Positions 36,621 to 48,005 of a stretch of DNA of 48,005 bases are shown here, piece after piece. This stretch comes from Mycobacterium sp. Marseille-P9652 (lineage in GTDB: Bacteria > Actinomycetota > Actinomycetes > Mycobacteriales > Mycobacteriaceae), in assembly GCF_902652685.1 (NCBI RefSeq), contig NZ_CACRUY010000044.1, positions 1 to 48,005 of the forward strand. The letters run 5' to 3'. The position numbers were made by a program, and so were the translations under genes. The notes under the pieces are model-generated. The model saw only the letters and a list, made by a program, of their open reading frames with translations. It was not told the DNA's origin and did not search any database. How positions within the stretch are numbered: position 1 is the stretch's first letter; every line of letters begins with the position of its first letter.

Positions 36621-39600
36621 ATGGCTGACACAGAATTCGACGTGAACTCGCTACCCGACAACCTTCCCGAGGCGACGCGCGCGCCCGCCCAGACGGACAT
36701 GACGATCCCCGAGATGCGGCAGTGGCTGCGCAACTACGTGGCCAGGTGCACCGGGCAGTCCCCGGATGCCATCGACGAATCGGTGCCCATGGTGGAGCTC
36801 GGCCTGTCGTCCCGGGACGCGGTGGCGATGGCCGCCGACATCGAGGACATGACCGGTGTCACCCTCTCGGTGGCGGTGGCCTTCCAGCACCCGACCATCG
36901 AGTCGCTCGCGACCCGCATCATCGAGGGCGAGCCCGAGAGGGAAGACGACGGCATCGACGTCGTCGACTGGTCGCGCAAGGGTCCGGCCGAGCGGGTCGA
37001 CATCGCGATCGTGGGCCTGTCCACCCGCCTGCCGGGCGACATGAACAGCCCCGACGAGACGTGGCAGGCGCTGATCGAAGGGCGCGACGCGATCACCGAC
37101 CTGCCCGAGGGCCGCTGGTCGGAGTTCCTCGACGAGCCGCGCCTGGCCGAGCGCATGGCGAAGGCCCGCACCCGCGGCGGCTACCTCAAGGACATCAAGG
37201 GCTTCGACTCCGAGTTCTTCGCGGTGGCCAAGACCGAGGCCGACAACATCGACCCGCAGCAGCGGATGGCGCTGGAGCTCACCTGGGAGGCGCTCGAGCA
37301 GGCCCGCATCCCCGCATCGAGCCTGCGTGGCAAGCCCGTCGGCGTCTACGTCGGCGTCTCCAACAACGACTACGCCATGATGGCGGTCGCCGACCCGACC
37401 ACGGCGCACCCGTACGCCATCACGGGCACCGCGACGTCGATCATCGCCAACCGGGTCTCCTACTTCTACGACTTCCGCGGGCCCTCGGTCGCGGTGGACA
37501 CCGCGTGCTCGAGCTCGCTGGTGGCGATCCACCAGGCGGTGCAGGCGCTGCGTAACGGCGAGTGCGACGCGGCCGTCGCCGGCGGCGTCAACGCGATCGT
37601 CACGCCGGCGGTGACGCTCGGCTTCGATGAGATCGGCCAGGTGCTGTCTCCTGACGGCCGGATCAAGTCCTTCTCCTCGGACGCCGACGGCTACATCCGC
37701 TCCGAGGGCGCCGGCATGCTCGTGCTCAAGCGGGTCGACGACGCCCGCCGCGATGGCGACCAGATCCTCGCGGTGATCGCGGGCAGCGCGGTCAACCACG
37801 ACGGCCGGTCCAACGGGCTGATCGCGCCCAACCAGGACGCGCAGGCCGACGTGCTGCGCCGGGCCTACAAGGACGCCGGCATCGACCCGCGCAACGTGGA
37901 CTACATCGAGGCGCACGGCACCGGGACGATCCTCGGCGACCCGATCGAGGCCGAGGCGCTGGGCCGCGTCGTCGGCCGGGGCCGCCCCGCCGACCGCCCG
38001 GCGCTGCTGGCCGCGATCAAGACCAACATCGGCCACACCGAGTCCGCGGCCGGCGCCGCCAGCATGGCCAAGGTGGTGCTGGCGCTGCAGCACGACAAGC
38101 TGCCGCCGTCGATCAACTTCGCCGGGCCCAGCCCGTACATCGACTGGGACAACGTGCATTTGAAGGTCGTCGACCAGCCGACCGACTGGCCGCGCTACGG
38201 CGGTTACGCGCTGGCCGGGGTGTCGAGCTTCGGTTTCGGCGGGGCCAACGCGCACGTGGTGGTGCGCGAGGTCCTGCCCCGCGACGTCATCGAGCGCGAG
38301 CCGGAACCGGAAGCCGTCACCAAGCCGGCCGCCGAGGCGGCCGAAACCCCGGCCCTCGAGGGGCACTCGCTGCGCTTCGACGAGTTCGGCAACATCCTCT
38401 CCGACGAGCCCGGAGCCGACGAGGAGGAGTACGAACTTCCCGGCGTCACCGAGGAGGCGCTGCGGCTCAAGGAGGCCGCGCTGGAAGAGCTTGCCGGACA
38501 AGAGCTTCCACCGCCCGTTGTTCCCCTGGTGGTGTCGGCGTTCCTGACCTCCCGCAAGAAGGCGGCCGCCGCGGAGCTCGCGGACTGGATGGAGAGCCCC
38601 GAGGGGCAGGCGTCGTCGCTGGAGTCCATCGGCCGGTCGCTGTCGCGGCGCAACCACGGCCGCTCCCGGGCGGTGGTGCTGGCGCACGACCACGAGGAGG
38701 CCATCAAGGGCCTGCGCGCGATCGCCGAGGGCAAGCAGCGGCCGGGCGTGTTCAGCACCGACGGGCCGGTGACCAGCGGCCCGGTGTGGGTGCTGGCCGG
38801 GTTCGGCGCGCAGCACCGCAAGATGGGCAAGAGCCTTTACCTGCGCAACCCGGTCTTCGCCGAGTGGATCGAGAAGGTCGACGCGCTGGTCCAGGACGAG
38901 CTCGGTTACTCGGTGCTCGAGCTGATCCTCGACGACTCGCAGGACTACGGCATCGAGACCACCCAGGTCACCATCTTCGCCATCCAGATCGCGCTGGGCG
39001 AGCTGCTCAAGCACCACGGCGCCAAGCCCGGCGCGGTCATCGGGCAGTCGCTGGGCGAGGCGGCGTGCGCCTACTTCTCCGGCGGCCTGTCGCTGCGCGA
39101 CGCCACCCGGGCCATCTGCTCGCGCTCCCACCTGATGGGCGAGGGCGAGGCGATGCTCTTCGGCGAGTACATCCGGCTGATGGCGCTGGTGGAGTATTCC
39201 GCCGACGAGATCAAGACGGTGTTCTCCGACTTCCCGGACCTGGAGGTGTGCGTCTACGCAGCCCCCACCCAGACGGTCATCGGCGGTCCGCCGGAGCAGG
39301 TGGACGCGATCATCGCCCGCGCGGAATCGGAGGGCAAGTTCGCCCGCAAGTTCCAGACCAAGGGCGCCAGCCACACCACGCAGATGGACCCGCTGCTGGG
39401 CGAGCTCGCCGCGGAGCTGCAGGGCATCAAGCCGATGAGCCCGACCGTCGGCATCTACTCGACCGTGCACGAGGGCAGCTACATCAAGCCCGGCGGCGAG
39501 CCGATCCACGACGTCGACTACTGGAAGAAGGGGCTGCGCCACAGCGTCTACTTCACCCACGGCATCCGCAACGCCGTCGACAGCGGGCACACCACGTTCC

Positions 39601-41978
39601 TGGAGCTGGCGCCCAACCCGGTGGCGTTGATGCAGGTAGGGCTGACGACGGCGGCGGCCGGGCTGCACGACGCGCAGCTGATCCCGACACTGGCCCGCAA
39701 GCAGGACGAGGTCGAGTCGATGGTCTCGACCATGGCGCAGCTCTACGTCTACGGCCACGACCTGGACATCTGGACGCTGTTCCCGCGTCCCGCCACCGGG
39801 CCGCTGGGTCCCGAGCACTACGCGAACATCCCGCCGACCCGGTTCAAGCGCAAAGAGCACTGGCTGGACGTCAACTTCTCGCACGGCACCAGCTCGGTCG
39901 TCATGCCGGGGGCCCACGTCGCGCTGCCCGACGGCCGCCACGTCTGGGAGTACAACCCGCGCGGCCTGACGGACCTGCCCGGGCTGGTGAAAGCCGCCGC
40001 GGCAGAGGTGATTCCGGACGCGCAGCTCACCGCGTCCGAGCAGCGGGCGGTTCCCGGCGAGGGCTCGTGTCTGGTGACGACGCTGACCCGGCATCCGGGT
40101 GGCGCGTCGGTGCAGGTGCACGCGCGCATCGGCGAGTCGTTCACGCTCGTGTACGACGCCCTGGTCAGCCGCGCCGGGTCGCAGGCCGTGCTGCCGGCGG
40201 CGGTCGGCGCGGGCACGGCGATCGCCGAGACCTCCGAGGCGTCGGTCGCGGACGGGGCCCCCGCCGACGAGGCCGAGGCGGAAACGCTGTCCGACAGCCT
40301 CACCAACCGGTACTTCCCGGCCAGCATGGGCAAGTGGTCGCCGGAGTCGGGCGAGACCGTGGCCGAGCGCCTGGGCCTGATCGTCGGGTCGGCGATGGGC
40401 TACGAGCCCGAGGACCTGCCGTGGGAGGTCCCGCTGATCGAGCTCGGCCTGGACTCGCTGATGGCGGTGCGGATCAAGAACCGCGTCGAGTACGACTTCG
40501 ACCTGCCGCCGATCCAGTTGACGGCCGTGCGCGACGCGAACCTCTACAACATCGAGGAGTTGATCAAGTACGCGGTCGAGCACCGCGACGAGGTTCAGCA
40601 GCTGCACGAGCACCAGAAGACGCAGACGGCCGAGGAGATCGCCCGGGCGCAGGCGCAGCTGGTCAGCGGCGCGACGTTCGCCAACGTCACCGCGCCGGCC
40701 CCGGACCCGCAGGCGGAGCCGGACACCCAGTCCGATCCCCCGCCGGCCCCGGCCGCCGAGGCACCGCTCCCGCCGCCGCCGACGGACCCGTCGGGCCCGA
40801 ATGGCGGGCAGAACAACGGCGGTCAGCCCAACGGCGCGCAGCCGAACCTCAAGGGCGCGGCCGACGCGCTGAACTCCGAGGCGGTCGCCAAGGCGCTGAA
40901 CTCCGACGTGCCGCCGCGCGACGAGGCCGAGCGGGTCACGTTCGCGACATGGGCCATCGTCACGGGCAAGTCCCCGGGAGGCATCTTCAACCCGCTGCCC
41001 AAGCTGGACGACGACACCGCCGCCAAGATGGCGCAGCGGCTCGCGGAGCGGGCGGAAGGCCCGATCACCGCCGAGGACGTGCTGACGTCGGAGAACATCG
41101 AGGCGCTCGCCGACAAGGTGCGCGGGTACCTCGAGGCGGGCGTGGTCGACGGCTTCGTGCGCACCCTGCGCGCGCGCCCCGAGGGCGGCACGAAGCCGCC
41201 GGTGTTCGTCTTCCACCCCGCCGGTGGTTCGACGGTGGTGTACGAGCCGCTGCTCAACCGGCTGCCCGCCGACACCCCGATGTACGGCTTCGAGCGCGTC
41301 GAGGGGTCGATCGAGGAGCGTGCGGCGCAGTACGTGCCGAAGCTGATCGAGATGCAGGGCGACGGGCCCTACATCCTGGCCGGCTGGTCGCTGGGCGGGG
41401 TGCTGGCGTACGCCTGCGCGATCGGGCTCAAGCGGCTCGGCAAGGACGTGCGCTGGGTCGGGCTGATCGACGCGGTGCGCGCGGGCGAGGAGGTCCCGCA
41501 GACCAAGGAGGAGATCCGCGAGCGCTGGGACCGCTACGCCCGCTTCGCCGAGCGGACGTTCAACGTCACCATCCCGGAGATCCCCTACGAGCATCTGGAG
41601 CAGCTCGACGACGAGGGCCAGATCCGGTTCGTGCTGGACGCCGTCAGGGAGAGCGGCGTGGAGATCCCGGCCGGGATCATCGAGCACCAGCGCACGTCGT
41701 ACCTGGACAACCGGGCGATCGACACCGCGCAGATCCAGCCGTACGACGGGCATGTGACCCTCTACATGGCCGATCGCTACCATGACGACGCGATCATGTT
41801 CGAGCCGCGGTATGCCGTCCGGCAGCCGGACGGCGGCTGGGGGGAGTACGTGTCCGACCTCGAGGTGGTGCCGATCGGTGGCGAGCACATCCAGGCCATC
41901 GACGAGCCCTACATCGCCAAGGTGGGCGCGCACATGACGCAGGCACTCAACGCGATCGAGGCGAAGGTAGGCAAGTAG
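36621..41978 (+). CDS. pks13: Polyketide synthase Pks13 (mycolate condensase)
   Basis: It performs the final Claisen condensation of mycolic acid synthesis. The 1785-aa protein has the order ACP-KS-AT-ACP-TE. The sites I can place are ACP1 Ser64 (ELGLSSRDA), KS Cys296 (DTACSSS) with EAHGTGT and KTNIGHTES His residues, AT Ser810 (GQSLGEAA), ACP2 Ser1279 (ELGLDSLMA) and TE Ser1590 (GWSLGG). It is longer than the 1733 aa I recall for M. tuberculosis; nearly all the excess is in the Pro/Asn/Gly-rich linker between ACP2 and TE (about 1350-1425). Follows fadD32 by 15 bases. Confidence 0.97.
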   Translation: MADTEFDVNSLPDNLPEATRAPAQTDMTIPEMRQWLRNYVARCTGQSPDAIDESVPMVELGLSSRDAVAMAADIEDMTGVTLSVAVAFQHPTIESLATRIIEGEPEREDDGIDVVDWSRKGPAERVDIAIVGLSTRLPGDMNSPDETWQALIEGRDAITDLPEGRWSEFLDEPRLAERMAKARTRGGYLKDIKGFDSEFFAVAKTEADNIDPQQRMALELTWEALEQARIPASSLRGKPVGVYVGVSNNDYAMMAVADPTTAHPYAITGTATSIIANRVSYFYDFRGPSVAVDTACSSSLVAIHQAVQALRNGECDAAVAGGVNAIVTPAVTLGFDEIGQVLSPDGRIKSFSSDADGYIRSEGAGMLVLKRVDDARRDGDQILAVIAGSAVNHDGRSNGLIAPNQDAQADVLRRAYKDAGIDPRNVDYIEAHGTGTILGDPIEAEALGRVVGRGRPADRPALLAAIKTNIGHTESAAGAASMAKVVLALQHDKLPPSINFAGPSPYIDWDNVHLKVVDQPTDWPRYGGYALAGVSSFGFGGANAHVVVREVLPRDVIEREPEPEAVTKPAAEAAETPALEGHSLRFDEFGNILSDEPGADEEEYELPGVTEEALRLKEAALEELAGQELPPPVVPLVVSAFLTSRKKAAAAELADWMESPEGQASSLESIGRSLSRRNHGRSRAVVLAHDHEEAIKGLRAIAEGKQRPGVFSTDGPVTSGPVWVLAGFGAQHRKMGKSLYLRNPVFAEWIEKVDALVQDELGYSVLELILDDSQDYGIETTQVTIFAIQIALGELLKHHGAKPGAVIGQSLGEAACAYFSGGLSLRDATRAICSRSHLMGEGEAMLFGEYIRLMALVEYSADEIKTVFSDFPDLEVCVYAAPTQTVIGGPPEQVDAIIARAESEGKFARKFQTKGASHTTQMDPLLGELAAELQGIKPMSPTVGIYSTVHEGSYIKPGGEPIHDVDYWKKGLRHSVYFTHGIRNAVDSGHTTFLELAPNPVALMQVGLTTAAAGLHDAQLIPTLARKQDEVESMVSTMAQLYVYGHDLDIWTLFPRPATGPLGPEHYANIPPTRFKRKEHWLDVNFSHGTSSVVMPGAHVALPDGRHVWEYNPRGLTDLPGLVKAAAAEVIPDAQLTASEQRAVPGEGSCLVTTLTRHPGGASVQVHARIGESFTLVYDALVSRAGSQAVLPAAVGAGTAIAETSEASVADGAPADEAEAETLSDSLTNRYFPASMGKWSPESGETVAERLGLIVGSAMGYEPEDLPWEVPLIELGLDSLMAVRIKNRVEYDFDLPPIQLTAVRDANLYNIEELIKYAVEHRDEVQQLHEHQKTQTAEEIARAQAQLVSGATFANVTAPAPDPQAEPDTQSDPPPAPAAEAPLPPPPTDPSGPNGGQNNGGQPNGAQPNLKGAADALNSEAVAKALNSDVPPRDEAERVTFATWAIVTGKSPGGIFNPLPKLDDDTAAKMAQRLAERAEGPITAEDVLTSENIEALADKVRGYLEAGVVDGFVRTLRARPEGGTKPPVFVFHPAGGSTVVYEPLLNRLPADTPMYGFERVEGSIEERAAQYVPKLIEMQGDGPYILAGWSLGGVLAYACAIGLKRLGKDVRWVGLIDAVRAGEEVPQTKEEIRERWDRYARFAERTFNVTIPEIPYEHLEQLDDEGQIRFVLDAVRESGVEIPAGIIEHQRTSYLDNRAIDTAQIQPYDGHVTLYMADRYHDDAIMFEPRYAVRQPDGGWGEYVSDLEVVPIGGEHIQAIDEPYIAKVGAHMTQALNAIEAKVGK

Positions 41979-43552
41979 TGACGGAAATGCTGCCCGCTCC
42001 CGTTCAGCATTCGACGGCCGAGAAGCTGGCCGAGCTGCACGCCCGCCTGGAGCTGGCGAAGGAGCCGGGCGGCGAGAAGGCCGCCGCCAAGCGCGACAAG
42101 AAGGGCATCCCGAGCGCACGGGCGCGGGTGCACGCGCTGGTCGACCCGGGCACCTTCCTGGAGATCGGCGCGCTGGCCAAGACGCCCAACGACCCGAACG
42201 CGCTCTACGGCGACGGGTGCGTCACCGGTCACGCCATGATCGACGGTCGGCCGGTCGGGGTGTTCTCCCACGACCAGACGGTGTTTCAGGGCACGGTCGG
42301 GGAGATGTTCGGCCGCAAGGTGGCCCGGCTGATGGAGTGGTGCGCGATGGTCGGCTGCCCGATCATCGGCATCCAGGACTCGGGCGGCGCCCGGATCCAG
42401 GACGCGGTCACCTCGCTGGCGTGGTACGCCGAGCTGGGCCGCCGCCACGAGGCGCTGTCGGGGATCGTCCCGCAGATCTCGCTGATCTTCGGCAAGTGCG
42501 CCGGGGGAGCGGTCTATTCGCCCATCCAGGACGACCTGCTGGTCTCGGTGCGCGACCAGGGGTACTTCTTCGTCACGGGCCCGGACGTGATCCGCGAGGT
42601 CACCGGCGAGGAGGTCACCCTCGACGAGCTCGGTGGCTCGGACGCCCAGGCCCGCAACGGCAACATCCACCAGGTGGTGAACTCCGAGGCCGAAGCATTC
42701 CAGTACGTGCGCGACTTCCTGTCGTTCCTGCCGTCGAGCGCGTTCGGCGAGCCGCCGATCATCAACCCCGGGCTGGAGCCGGAGATCACCCCCACCGACC
42801 TCGAACTCGACGCGATCGTGCCGGACTCAGACAACGCGGCCTACGACATGCACGAGATCCTGCTGCGGATCTTCGACGACGGCGACTTCCTCGACGTCGC
42901 CGCGCAGCACGGGCCGGCCATCATCACCGGGTACGCGCGCGTCGACGGCCGCCCTGTGGGCGTGATAGCCAACCAGCCCATGCACCTGTCGGGGGCGATC
43001 GACAACGAGGCGTCCGATAAGGCCGCGCGGTTCATCCGATTCTGCGACGCGTTCAACATCCCGCTCGTCTTCGTGGTGGACACGCCCGGGTTCCTGCCGG
43101 GCGCCGAGGAGGAGAAACGCGGCATCATCAAGCGCGGCGGCCGGTTCCTCTACTCCGTCGTGGAGGCCGACGTGCCGAAGGTGACGATCACCGTGCGCAA
43201 GTCCTACGGCGGCGCGTACGCGGTGATGGGTTCCCGGCAGCTGACCGCCGACTTCAACTTCGCGTGGCCCACCGCGCGCATTGCGGTGATCGGCGCCGAG
43301 GGGGCCGCGCAGCTGCTGATGAAGCGGTTCCCCGACCCGACGACACCCGAGGCGCAGCAGATCAAGAAGGACTTCATCGAGGGCTACAACCTCAACATGG
43401 CGATCCCGTGGACCGCCGCCGAGCGGGGATTCATAGACGCCGTCATCGACCCGCACGAGACGCGGCTGCTGATCCGCAAATCGATGCGCCTGCTGCGTGA
43501 CAAGCAGATGTGGTTCCGCACGGCCCGCAAGCACGGGCTGATCCCGGTCTAG
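41978..43552 (+). CDS. accD4: Acyl-CoA carboxylase carboxyltransferase beta subunit AccD4
   Basis: It supplies the carboxylated long-chain (C24-C26) extender unit used by Pks13, together with AccA3 and AccE. The 524-aa carboxyltransferase has the crotonase fold twice, with [16 protein letters not shown] and [11 protein letters not shown] in the N-terminal half and [15 protein letters not shown] and [12 protein letters not shown] in the C-terminal half. The GTG start shares one base with the pks13 stop. It ends the mycolate operon and converges on the PGRS gene 28 bases away. Confidence 0.96.
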   Translation: MTEMLPAPVQHSTAEKLAELHARLELAKEPGGEKAAAKRDKKGIPSARARVHALVDPGTFLEIGALAKTPNDPNALYGDGCVTGHAMIDGRPVGVFSHDQTVFQGTVGEMFGRKVARLMEWCAMVGCPIIGIQDSGGARIQDAVTSLAWYAELGRRHEALSGIVPQISLIFGKCAGGAVYSPIQDDLLVSVRDQGYFFVTGPDVIREVTGEEVTLDELGGSDAQARNGNIHQVVNSEAEAFQYVRDFLSFLPSSAFGEPPIINPGLEPEITPTDLELDAIVPDSDNAAYDMHEILLRIFDDGDFLDVAAQHGPAIITGYARVDGRPVGVIANQPMHLSGAIDNEASDKAARFIRFCDAFNIPLVFVVDTPGFLPGAEEEKRGIIKRGGRFLYSVVEADVPKVTITVRKSYGGAYAVMGSRQLTADFNFAWPTARIAVIGAEGAAQLLMKRFPDPTTPEAQQIKKDFIEGYNLNMAIPWTAAERGFIDAVIDPHETRLLIRKSMRLLRDKQMWFRTARKHGLIPV

Positions 43553-43580
43553 TTCTTTCCGCGACCAGCGCGCGGGTCAT

Positions 43581-46500
43581 TTAGATGATCGTGCCGTCGG
43601 CGCCGGGGGTGCCGTCAGTTCCGGGCCCGCCCGACACGCCACCGGGTGTGCCCCCGGTGCCGCCAGTACCGTGAATATTGCCGGCGCCGCCGGCGCCGCC
43701 GGAGATGTGGCCGTCGCCGCCATCGCCGCCGTCCCCGCCGTCGCCGCCCGCGCCGCCGTTGCCGCCAGTCCCGTCATTGCTGCCGTTGCCGCCGCCGCCG
43801 CCGTTGCTGCCCAGGCCGCCGATGCCGCCGTTGCCGCCGATGCCAAGGTCTGCGTTGCCGCCGCCACCGCCAGTGCCGCCGGTCCCGGCGTTGCCGCCGG
43901 TGCCCCCGTTGCCGTGGTAGGTGTTCAAGGGGCCGTTGCCGTCTCCGCCGACCCCGCTGTTGCCGCCGTTGCCGCCGTTGCCGCCCCTGCCGCCGCCGGT
44001 TGCGGTGCCGCCGACACCCCCGATCCCGCCGTTGCCGCCAGTACCGCCGTTGCCGCCGTTCTGGTAACCGGTGCCGCCCTGACCGCCGGCCGATCCGGTG
44101 CCGCCGGTGCCGCCGGTGCCGCCGTCGCCGCCACCGATTGCCGCGCCGCCGGCGCCGCCGGCGCCGCCGGTGCCGGCAGTACCACCAGTACCGGCGGTCC
44201 CGCCTATTGCGAACCCGCCTACCCCTCCCGCGCCGCTGCTGCCGCCGTTGCCGCCGTTGCCGCCGTCACCGCCGCCGGTAGCGGCACCACCGACACCACC
44301 GACACCTCCACCGCCACCGTTACCCCCAGTGCCGATGATGCTGCGGCCCTTGCCGCCGGCACCGCCAACGCCGCCGGTGCCGCCGTTGCCCCCGGTGCCG
44401 CCGGCACCATGGTCGTTCGCTGTGCCGCCGGCACCGCCGTTGCCGCCGGTGCCGCCGCCACCGCCATTGCCGGCGTCGCCATAGCTGCCGTCGCCAGGTT
44501 CGCCGCCGGCACCACCGTTGCCGCCGCCACCGGCACTGCCGCCGCCACCACCGTTGCCGGCGTTCCCGCCGCCGGTTGCGGCACCGCCGCCGCCGCCTGC
44601 GCCGCCGTCGCCGCCCATGCCTCCGCCGCCGGCGGTGGCGGGAGCGGAATCCTCATGGGTGGACCCGCCGAAACCACCGTTTCCTGCGTTACCGCCGGAC
44701 CCGCCGGTGCCGGCGTTACCGCCGTTGGCTGCGGTGCCCCCGGTGCCCCCGGTGCCGCCTTTGCCGCCGGCGCCGCCCATGCCGCTGGTCGGACCAATAC
44801 CGCTTCCGCCGCTGGTGTAGCCGCCGCCGCCGCCGTTGCCGGCGTTACCGCCGGCACCGCCGTTGCCGGCGCTGCCGCCGTTGGTTGCGGTGCCCCCGGT
44901 GCCGCCGTTGCCGCCTGCGCCGCCGCCGCCGCCGGCGCCGCCAATGCCGCCGTCGCCGCTTAAGACTGTGACACCGCCGCCGGTGCCGCCATTGTTACCG
45001 GTGCCCCCGTTGCCGCCGTTACCGGCAACGCCGACGTCCGTGTTTCCGCCCCCGCCGCCCGCGCCGCCGTTGCCTCCGTTGCCGCCGACGCCACCGCGGG
45101 GGGTGGGGACGACGATGTGCTGGTTGCCGCTACCTCCAGCCCCCGCACTTCCGGCGATACCGGCGTTGCCGCCGTCGCCGCCGTCGCCCCCGTTGCCGCC
45201 GCCGGTGGCTGCGCCGCCGGTCCCGCCGGCCCCGCCGTCGCCGCCGTTGCCGCCGTTGCCGCCGACGCCAGTTGGAAAGCTGGCGCTGGCGCCGGAGCCG
45301 GCGATGCCGCCGCCGCCGCCGTTTCCGCCGTTTCCGCCGTTTCCGCCGCCGGTGGCTGCGCCGCCGCTGCCGCCGCCACCGCCTGTGCCGCCGTTGCCGC
45401 CGTTGCCGCCCTGGTCGCCCGCGGGACCGGTGCCGCCGGTGCCGCCACCGCCGGCTTGGCCGCCGTTGCCGCCTTTGCCGCCATTGCCGCCGTTGGTCGC
45501 GTTGCCGCCGGCGCCGCCGTTCCCGGCCGTCCCACCGCTGCCGCCATTACCGCCGAATCCGCCGATGTTGAGGGCGCCGCCGTTGCCGCCGGTCCCGCTG
45601 CTGCCACCGTCACCGCCCGCGCCGCCGTCTCCACCGCCGGTCGCCGTACCGCCGCTACCGCCGGTGCCGCCGTTGCCGCCGATACCGCCGTTGCCGGCGC
45701 GGTGGGCCCCCCCGCTCGCGCCGAGCCCTCCGGTGCCGCCGTTGCCGCCGCTGCCGCCGGCACCACCGCCGCCGGCGTTGCCGCCGTTGGTTGCGGCGCT
45801 GCCGGTGCCGCCGGCACCGCCGTTGCCGCCGGCACCGCCGGCGCCGCCGGGTCCGGTGTTGAATGGGCCGTTGCCGCCATTGCCGCCGTTGCCGCCGGTG
45901 CCGCCGCCGCCGCCGGTGCCGCCGGCGCCTCCGTGACCGATGGCGCTGCTGGTACCGGGGGCGCCTCCCGCGCCGCCGTTTCCGCCTGCGAGGCCCGCAC
46001 CGCCGGCGTCGGTCCCACTGCCGTTTCCGCCGTTGTCGCCGGTCCCGCCTGTGCCGCCGGTGCCGCCACGGCCGCCGAACCCATCGGTGCCGGTGACGCC
46101 GCCGCTGCCGCCGCTGCCGGCCTGACCGCCGGCGCCGGCGTTGCCGCCGCTGCCGCCGCTGCCGCCGTCGCCGCCAACCTGGTTCAGGCCGACGCCTGAT
46201 CCGCCGTTGCCGCCGTTGCCCCCGGTACCGCCGCTGCCGCCGTCGCCGCCGCTGCCGTTGGTGCCGCCGGAAGTGCTATTGCCACCGATGCCGCCAGCGC
46301 CGCCGGCGCCGCCTGCAAATCCGGTTCCACCGACACCACCGGCGCCCCCGCCCGTGCCGGCAGTGCCGTTGTCACCGGCGCCTCCCGTGCCGCCGGTGCC
46401 TCCCTTGCCCCCGAGGCCAGAGAGTCCTTGAGCGCCGCCCGTTCCTCCCGTGCCGGCCGAACCGCCGGCTCCCGCGGCACCGCCGGTCCCGCCCGTCCCG

Positions 46501-48005
46501 CCGATACCGCCTGCTTGGTGTAAGCCGACGCTGGATCCGCCGGCGCCGCCGGCGCCGCCGCTGCCGCCGGTGCCGCCGACGCCGCCATTCCCGTTGGTGC
46601 CGCCCGCGCCGCTGTTGCCGCCGGTGCCGCCTTTGCCGCCATTGCCGCCGGCATACCCGGAACCGCCGGTGCCGCCGCCACTTGCGGGGTCACCGTTGTC
46701 CCCCACGCCGCCGGTGCCGCCGATGCCGCCGGTGCCGCCACTGCCTGCGTTTCCGATGGTGCCGCCGGCACCGGCCAGGCCACCGGCTCCCGCGTCGCCG
46801 CCGTCGCCGCCGTTCCCTCCGTTACCGCCGGTCATGTGTGCGCCAACACCCGAAGTTCCGGTGCCCCCGGCGCCCCCGGTGCCGCCGTTGCCGCCTATAC
46901 CGCCGCTGCCGTTGGTGCCGCCGGTGCCGCTGCTACCGCCGGTGCCGCCATCTCCGCCTTTGCCGCCCGCGTAGCCGTCGCTGCCCGGGGCGCCCCCGGA
47001 GCCGGGGACGCCGCTGTCGCCGGCGCCGCCGTGGCCGCCGCTGCCACCTTGACCGCCGGTACCCGCGTTGCCGTTGTGGCCGCCGGTGCCGCCGGTGCCG
47101 ACGAGACCTCCTGCGCCGGCGTTGCCACCGTTGCCGCCGTCACCGCCGGCGCCACCGGCCAGGTGTAGGCCGACGCCGGCCCCACCGTCTCCGCCGGCGC
47201 CACCGGCGCCGCCGTTGCCGCCGAGACCGCCGTTGCCGTTGGTGCCGCCGGCGCCGCTGCTGCCGCCGTCACCGCCGTCGCCGCCCCTGCCGCCGGCAAA
47301 TCCCGCGCCACCGGGGCCGCCGCCGGAGCCGGCAGTGCCGCTGTCGCCGATGCCGCCGTGGCCGCCGCTGCCGCCTTGACCGCCGGTGCCGGCGATACCG
47401 TCCTGGCCGCCGCTGCCGCCGATGCCGACGAGGCCGCCGCCGCCTGCGTTGCCGCCATCGCCGCCGTCGCCACCGTTGCCGCCGCCCATGGATATGCCGA
47501 CGCCGGAACCACCGTCACCGCCGGCGCCGCCCGCGCCGCCGCTGCCGCCGACGCCACCGCTGCCATTGATACCGCCGACGCCGCTGCCGCCGCCGTGGCC
47601 GCCGTCGCCGCCTTTTCCGCCTGCCAACCCGGCGTTGCCGGCCCCGCCACCGGGGCCGACGGACCCGCTGTCACCGGCGCCGCCGCGGCCGCCGTTACCG
47701 CCGAGGCCGCCGTTGCCCGCGCTCCCGTCGTGACCGCCGGTACCCCCGGTACCCGCAACTCCACCGATCCCGGCGTTGCCACCCCCACCGCCGGCGCCGC
47801 CATCGCCGCCGGCCAGGCTCAAGCCGACCCCGGAACCACCATCTCCGCCGGCGCCGCCCGCGCCGCCGTTGCCCCCGACACCGCCGCTGCCATTGGTGCC
47901 GCCGGCGCCACTGGCGCCTCCATAACCACCGCCGCCGCCATTGCCGCCAGCCAAGCCACTGCCGCCAGCACCGGCGGGCCCGCCGCCGGTGCCGTTGAGT
48001 CCCTG
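43581..48005 (-). CDS. Very large PGRS repeat protein, 5' end outside window
   Basis: The minus strand is open from the right edge to the TAA at 43581-43583, at least 1474 codons of GGX repeats (GGNGG, GGTGG, GGAGG) with no stop. The composition is that of PE_PGRS C-terminal domains. The PE domain should lie beyond the edge; I cannot see it, so a bare PGRS protein is possible. It ends [10 protein letters not shown]. Residues toward the N-terminus form a 109-aa higher-order repeat, while the C-terminal two thirds is less regular, with inserts such as [21 protein letters not shown] and THEDSAPA. M. tuberculosis has no such gene beside accD4, as I recall. Confidence 0.85.
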   Translation of the reverse strand, partial: QGLNGTGGGPAGAGGSGLAGGNGGGGGYGGASGAGGTNGSGGVGGNGGAGGAGGDGGSGVGLSLAGGDGGAGGGGGNAGIGGVAGTGGTGGHDGSAGNGGLGGNGGRGGAGDSGSVGPGGGAGNAGLAGGKGGDGGHGGGSGVGGINGSGGVGGSGGAGGAGGDGGSGVGISMGGGNGGDGGDGGNAGGGGLVGIGGSGGQDGIAGTGGQGGSGGHGGIGDSGTAGSGGGPGGAGFAGGRGGDGGDGGSSGAGGTNGNGGLGGNGGAGGAGGDGGAGVGLHLAGGAGGDGGNGGNAGAGGLVGTGGTGGHNGNAGTGGQGGSGGHGGAGDSGVPGSGGAPGSDGYAGGKGGDGGTGGSSGTGGTNGSGGIGGNGGTGGAGGTGTSGVGAHMTGGNGGNGGDGGDAGAGGLAGAGGTIGNAGSGGTGGIGGTGGVGDNGDPASGGGTGGSGYAGGNGGKGGTGGNSGAGGTNGNGGVGGTGGSGGAGGAGGSSVGLHQAGGIGGTGGTGGAAGAGGSAGTGGTGGAQGLSGLGGKGGTGGTGGAGDNGTAGTGGGAGGVGGTGFAGGAGGAGGIGGNSTSGGTNGSGGDGGSGGTGGNGGNGGSGVGLNQVGGDGGSGGSGGNAGAGGQAGSGGSGGVTGTDGFGGRGGTGGTGGTGDNGGNGSGTDAGGAGLAGGNGGAGGAPGTSSAIGHGGAGGTGGGGGTGGNGGNGGNGPFNTGPGGAGGAGGNGGAGGTGSAATNGGNAGGGGAGGSGGNGGTGGLGASGGAHRAGNGGIGGNGGTGGSGGTATGGGDGGAGGDGGSSGTGGNGGALNIGGFGGNGGSGGTAGNGGAGGNATNGGNGGKGGNGGQAGGGGTGGTGPAGDQGGNGGNGGTGGGGGSGGAATGGGNGGNGGNGGGGGIAGSGASASFPTGVGGNGGNGGDGGAGGTGGAATGGGNGGDGGDGGNAGIAGSAGAGGSGNQHIVVPTPRGGVGGNGGNGGAGGGGGNTDVGVAGNGGNGGTGNNGGTGGGVTVLSGDGGIGGAGGGGGAGGNGGTGGTATNGGSAGNGGAGGNAGNGGGGGYTSGGSGIGPTSGMGGAGGKGGTGGTGGTAANGGNAGTGGSGGNAGNGGFGGSTHEDSAPATAGGGGMGGDGGAGGGGGAATGGGNAGNGGGGGSAGGGGNGGAGGEPGDGSYGDAGNGGGGGTGGNGGAGGTANDHGAGGTGGNGGTGGVGGAGGKGRSIIGTGGNGGGGGVGGVGGAATGGGDGGNGGNGGSSGAGGVGGFAIGGTAGTGGTAGTGGAGGAGGAAIGGGDGGTGGTGGTGSAGGQGGTGYQNGGNGGTGGNGGIGGVGGTATGGGRGGNGGNGGNSGVGGDGNGPLNTYHGNGGTGGNAGTGGTGGGGGNADLGIGGNGGIGGLGSNGGGGGNGSNDGTGGNGGAGGDGGDGGDGGDGHISGGAGGAGNIHGTGGTGGTPGGVSGGPGTDGTPGADGTII
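46180..47830 (-). repeat. Higher-order tandem repeat, 327-bp unit, in the PGRS gene
   Basis: A marker at the end of each unit ([54 protein letters not shown]) occurs six times. On the plus strand its CCGAC-like core falls at 47821, 47494, 47167, 46840, 46522 and 46186. The spacings are 327, 327, 327, 318 and 336 bases, or 109, 109, 109, 106 and 112 residues. Each unit also repeats NG(S/N)GG(V/L/I)GG and a GDSG or GDNG block. The array probably continues past the right edge. Confidence 0.85.

Noticed and set aside
36651-42119. 1822-codon open frame antisense to pks13
   Set aside because: It mirrors pks13 and accD4 codons, is rich in Arg, His, Val and Gly with no domain, and results from GC-biased third positions.
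43671-47733. Plus-strand frames rich in Pro or Ala (PPVPPLPP-type or AVAAV-type) opposite the PGRS gene
   Set aside because: They are the reverse complement of GGX codons; only the minus strand gives the known PGRS composition over one unbroken frame.
43581-48005. CRISPR-like regular repeats
   Set aside because: Repeats are 3-9 bases and protein-coding, or 327 bases long, with no unique spacers between short direct repeats.

Overview
The window is mycobacterial chromosome: high GC, frequent GTG starts, TANNNT -10 hexamers 5-9 nt before several start codons (leaderless style), the complete galactan/arabinan/mycolate gene block, an Erp gene, a PE gene and a huge PGRS repeat ORF. The gene order follows M. 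tuberculosis Rv3839 to Rv3799c in inverted orientation, with insertions and deletions. PE and PGRS genes together with the missing sulfolipid locus suggest a slow-growing, non-tuberculosis species. I cannot name it.

Layout. 1-240: edge region with a near-perfect fold-back palindrome. 240-6031: iron-regulated DUF2470 gene with an IdeR-like box, pheA-gpm2, a Cys-rich mini-protein, a small zincin, a septum-formation membrane protein, and serS. 6054-9811: two divergent regulator modules, CMD-family/HxlR and DUF2834/TetR/FAD-dehydrogenase, each with visible operator palindromes. 9908-15040: PH-like protein and MBL-Rieske fusion (Rv3819/Rv3818-like), three tandem PlsC-type acyltransferases (Rv3816c-3814c-like) and a HAD phosphatase (Rv3813c-like).

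15161-21053 is the most unusual part. A YgiB-like membrane protein, a glutathionylspermidine-synthase-like ATP-grasp ligase and a DUF350 membrane protein form a tight + strand operon. It converges on a PE-family gene (Rv3812/PE_PGRS62-like). Directly upstream of that PE gene, on the - strand, sits a single-chain fusion of an ornithine-decarboxylase-like PLP enzyme with a spermidine-synthase-like domain. As I recall, M. tuberculosis has only the PE gene here. The four added genes look like a polyamine production and polyamine-conjugation system wrapped around a PE gene.

21076-43552 is the envelope block: peptidoglycan amidase-like protein (Rv3811-like), Erp with an expanded Ala/Gly/Leu/Pro tail, glf, glfT2, a PAP2 phosphatase, ubiA, aftB (galactan and arabinan), fbpA and fbpD (antigen 85 and MPT51), the Rv3802c-like lipase, then fadD32-pks13-accD4 (mycolic acid condensation). 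Three copies of a GTCGGC-N3-GCCGAC hairpin precede fadD32. From 43581 to the right edge the - strand is one open PGRS frame of more than 1470 codons, with a 109-residue higher-order tandem repeat. Its 5' end lies outside the window.
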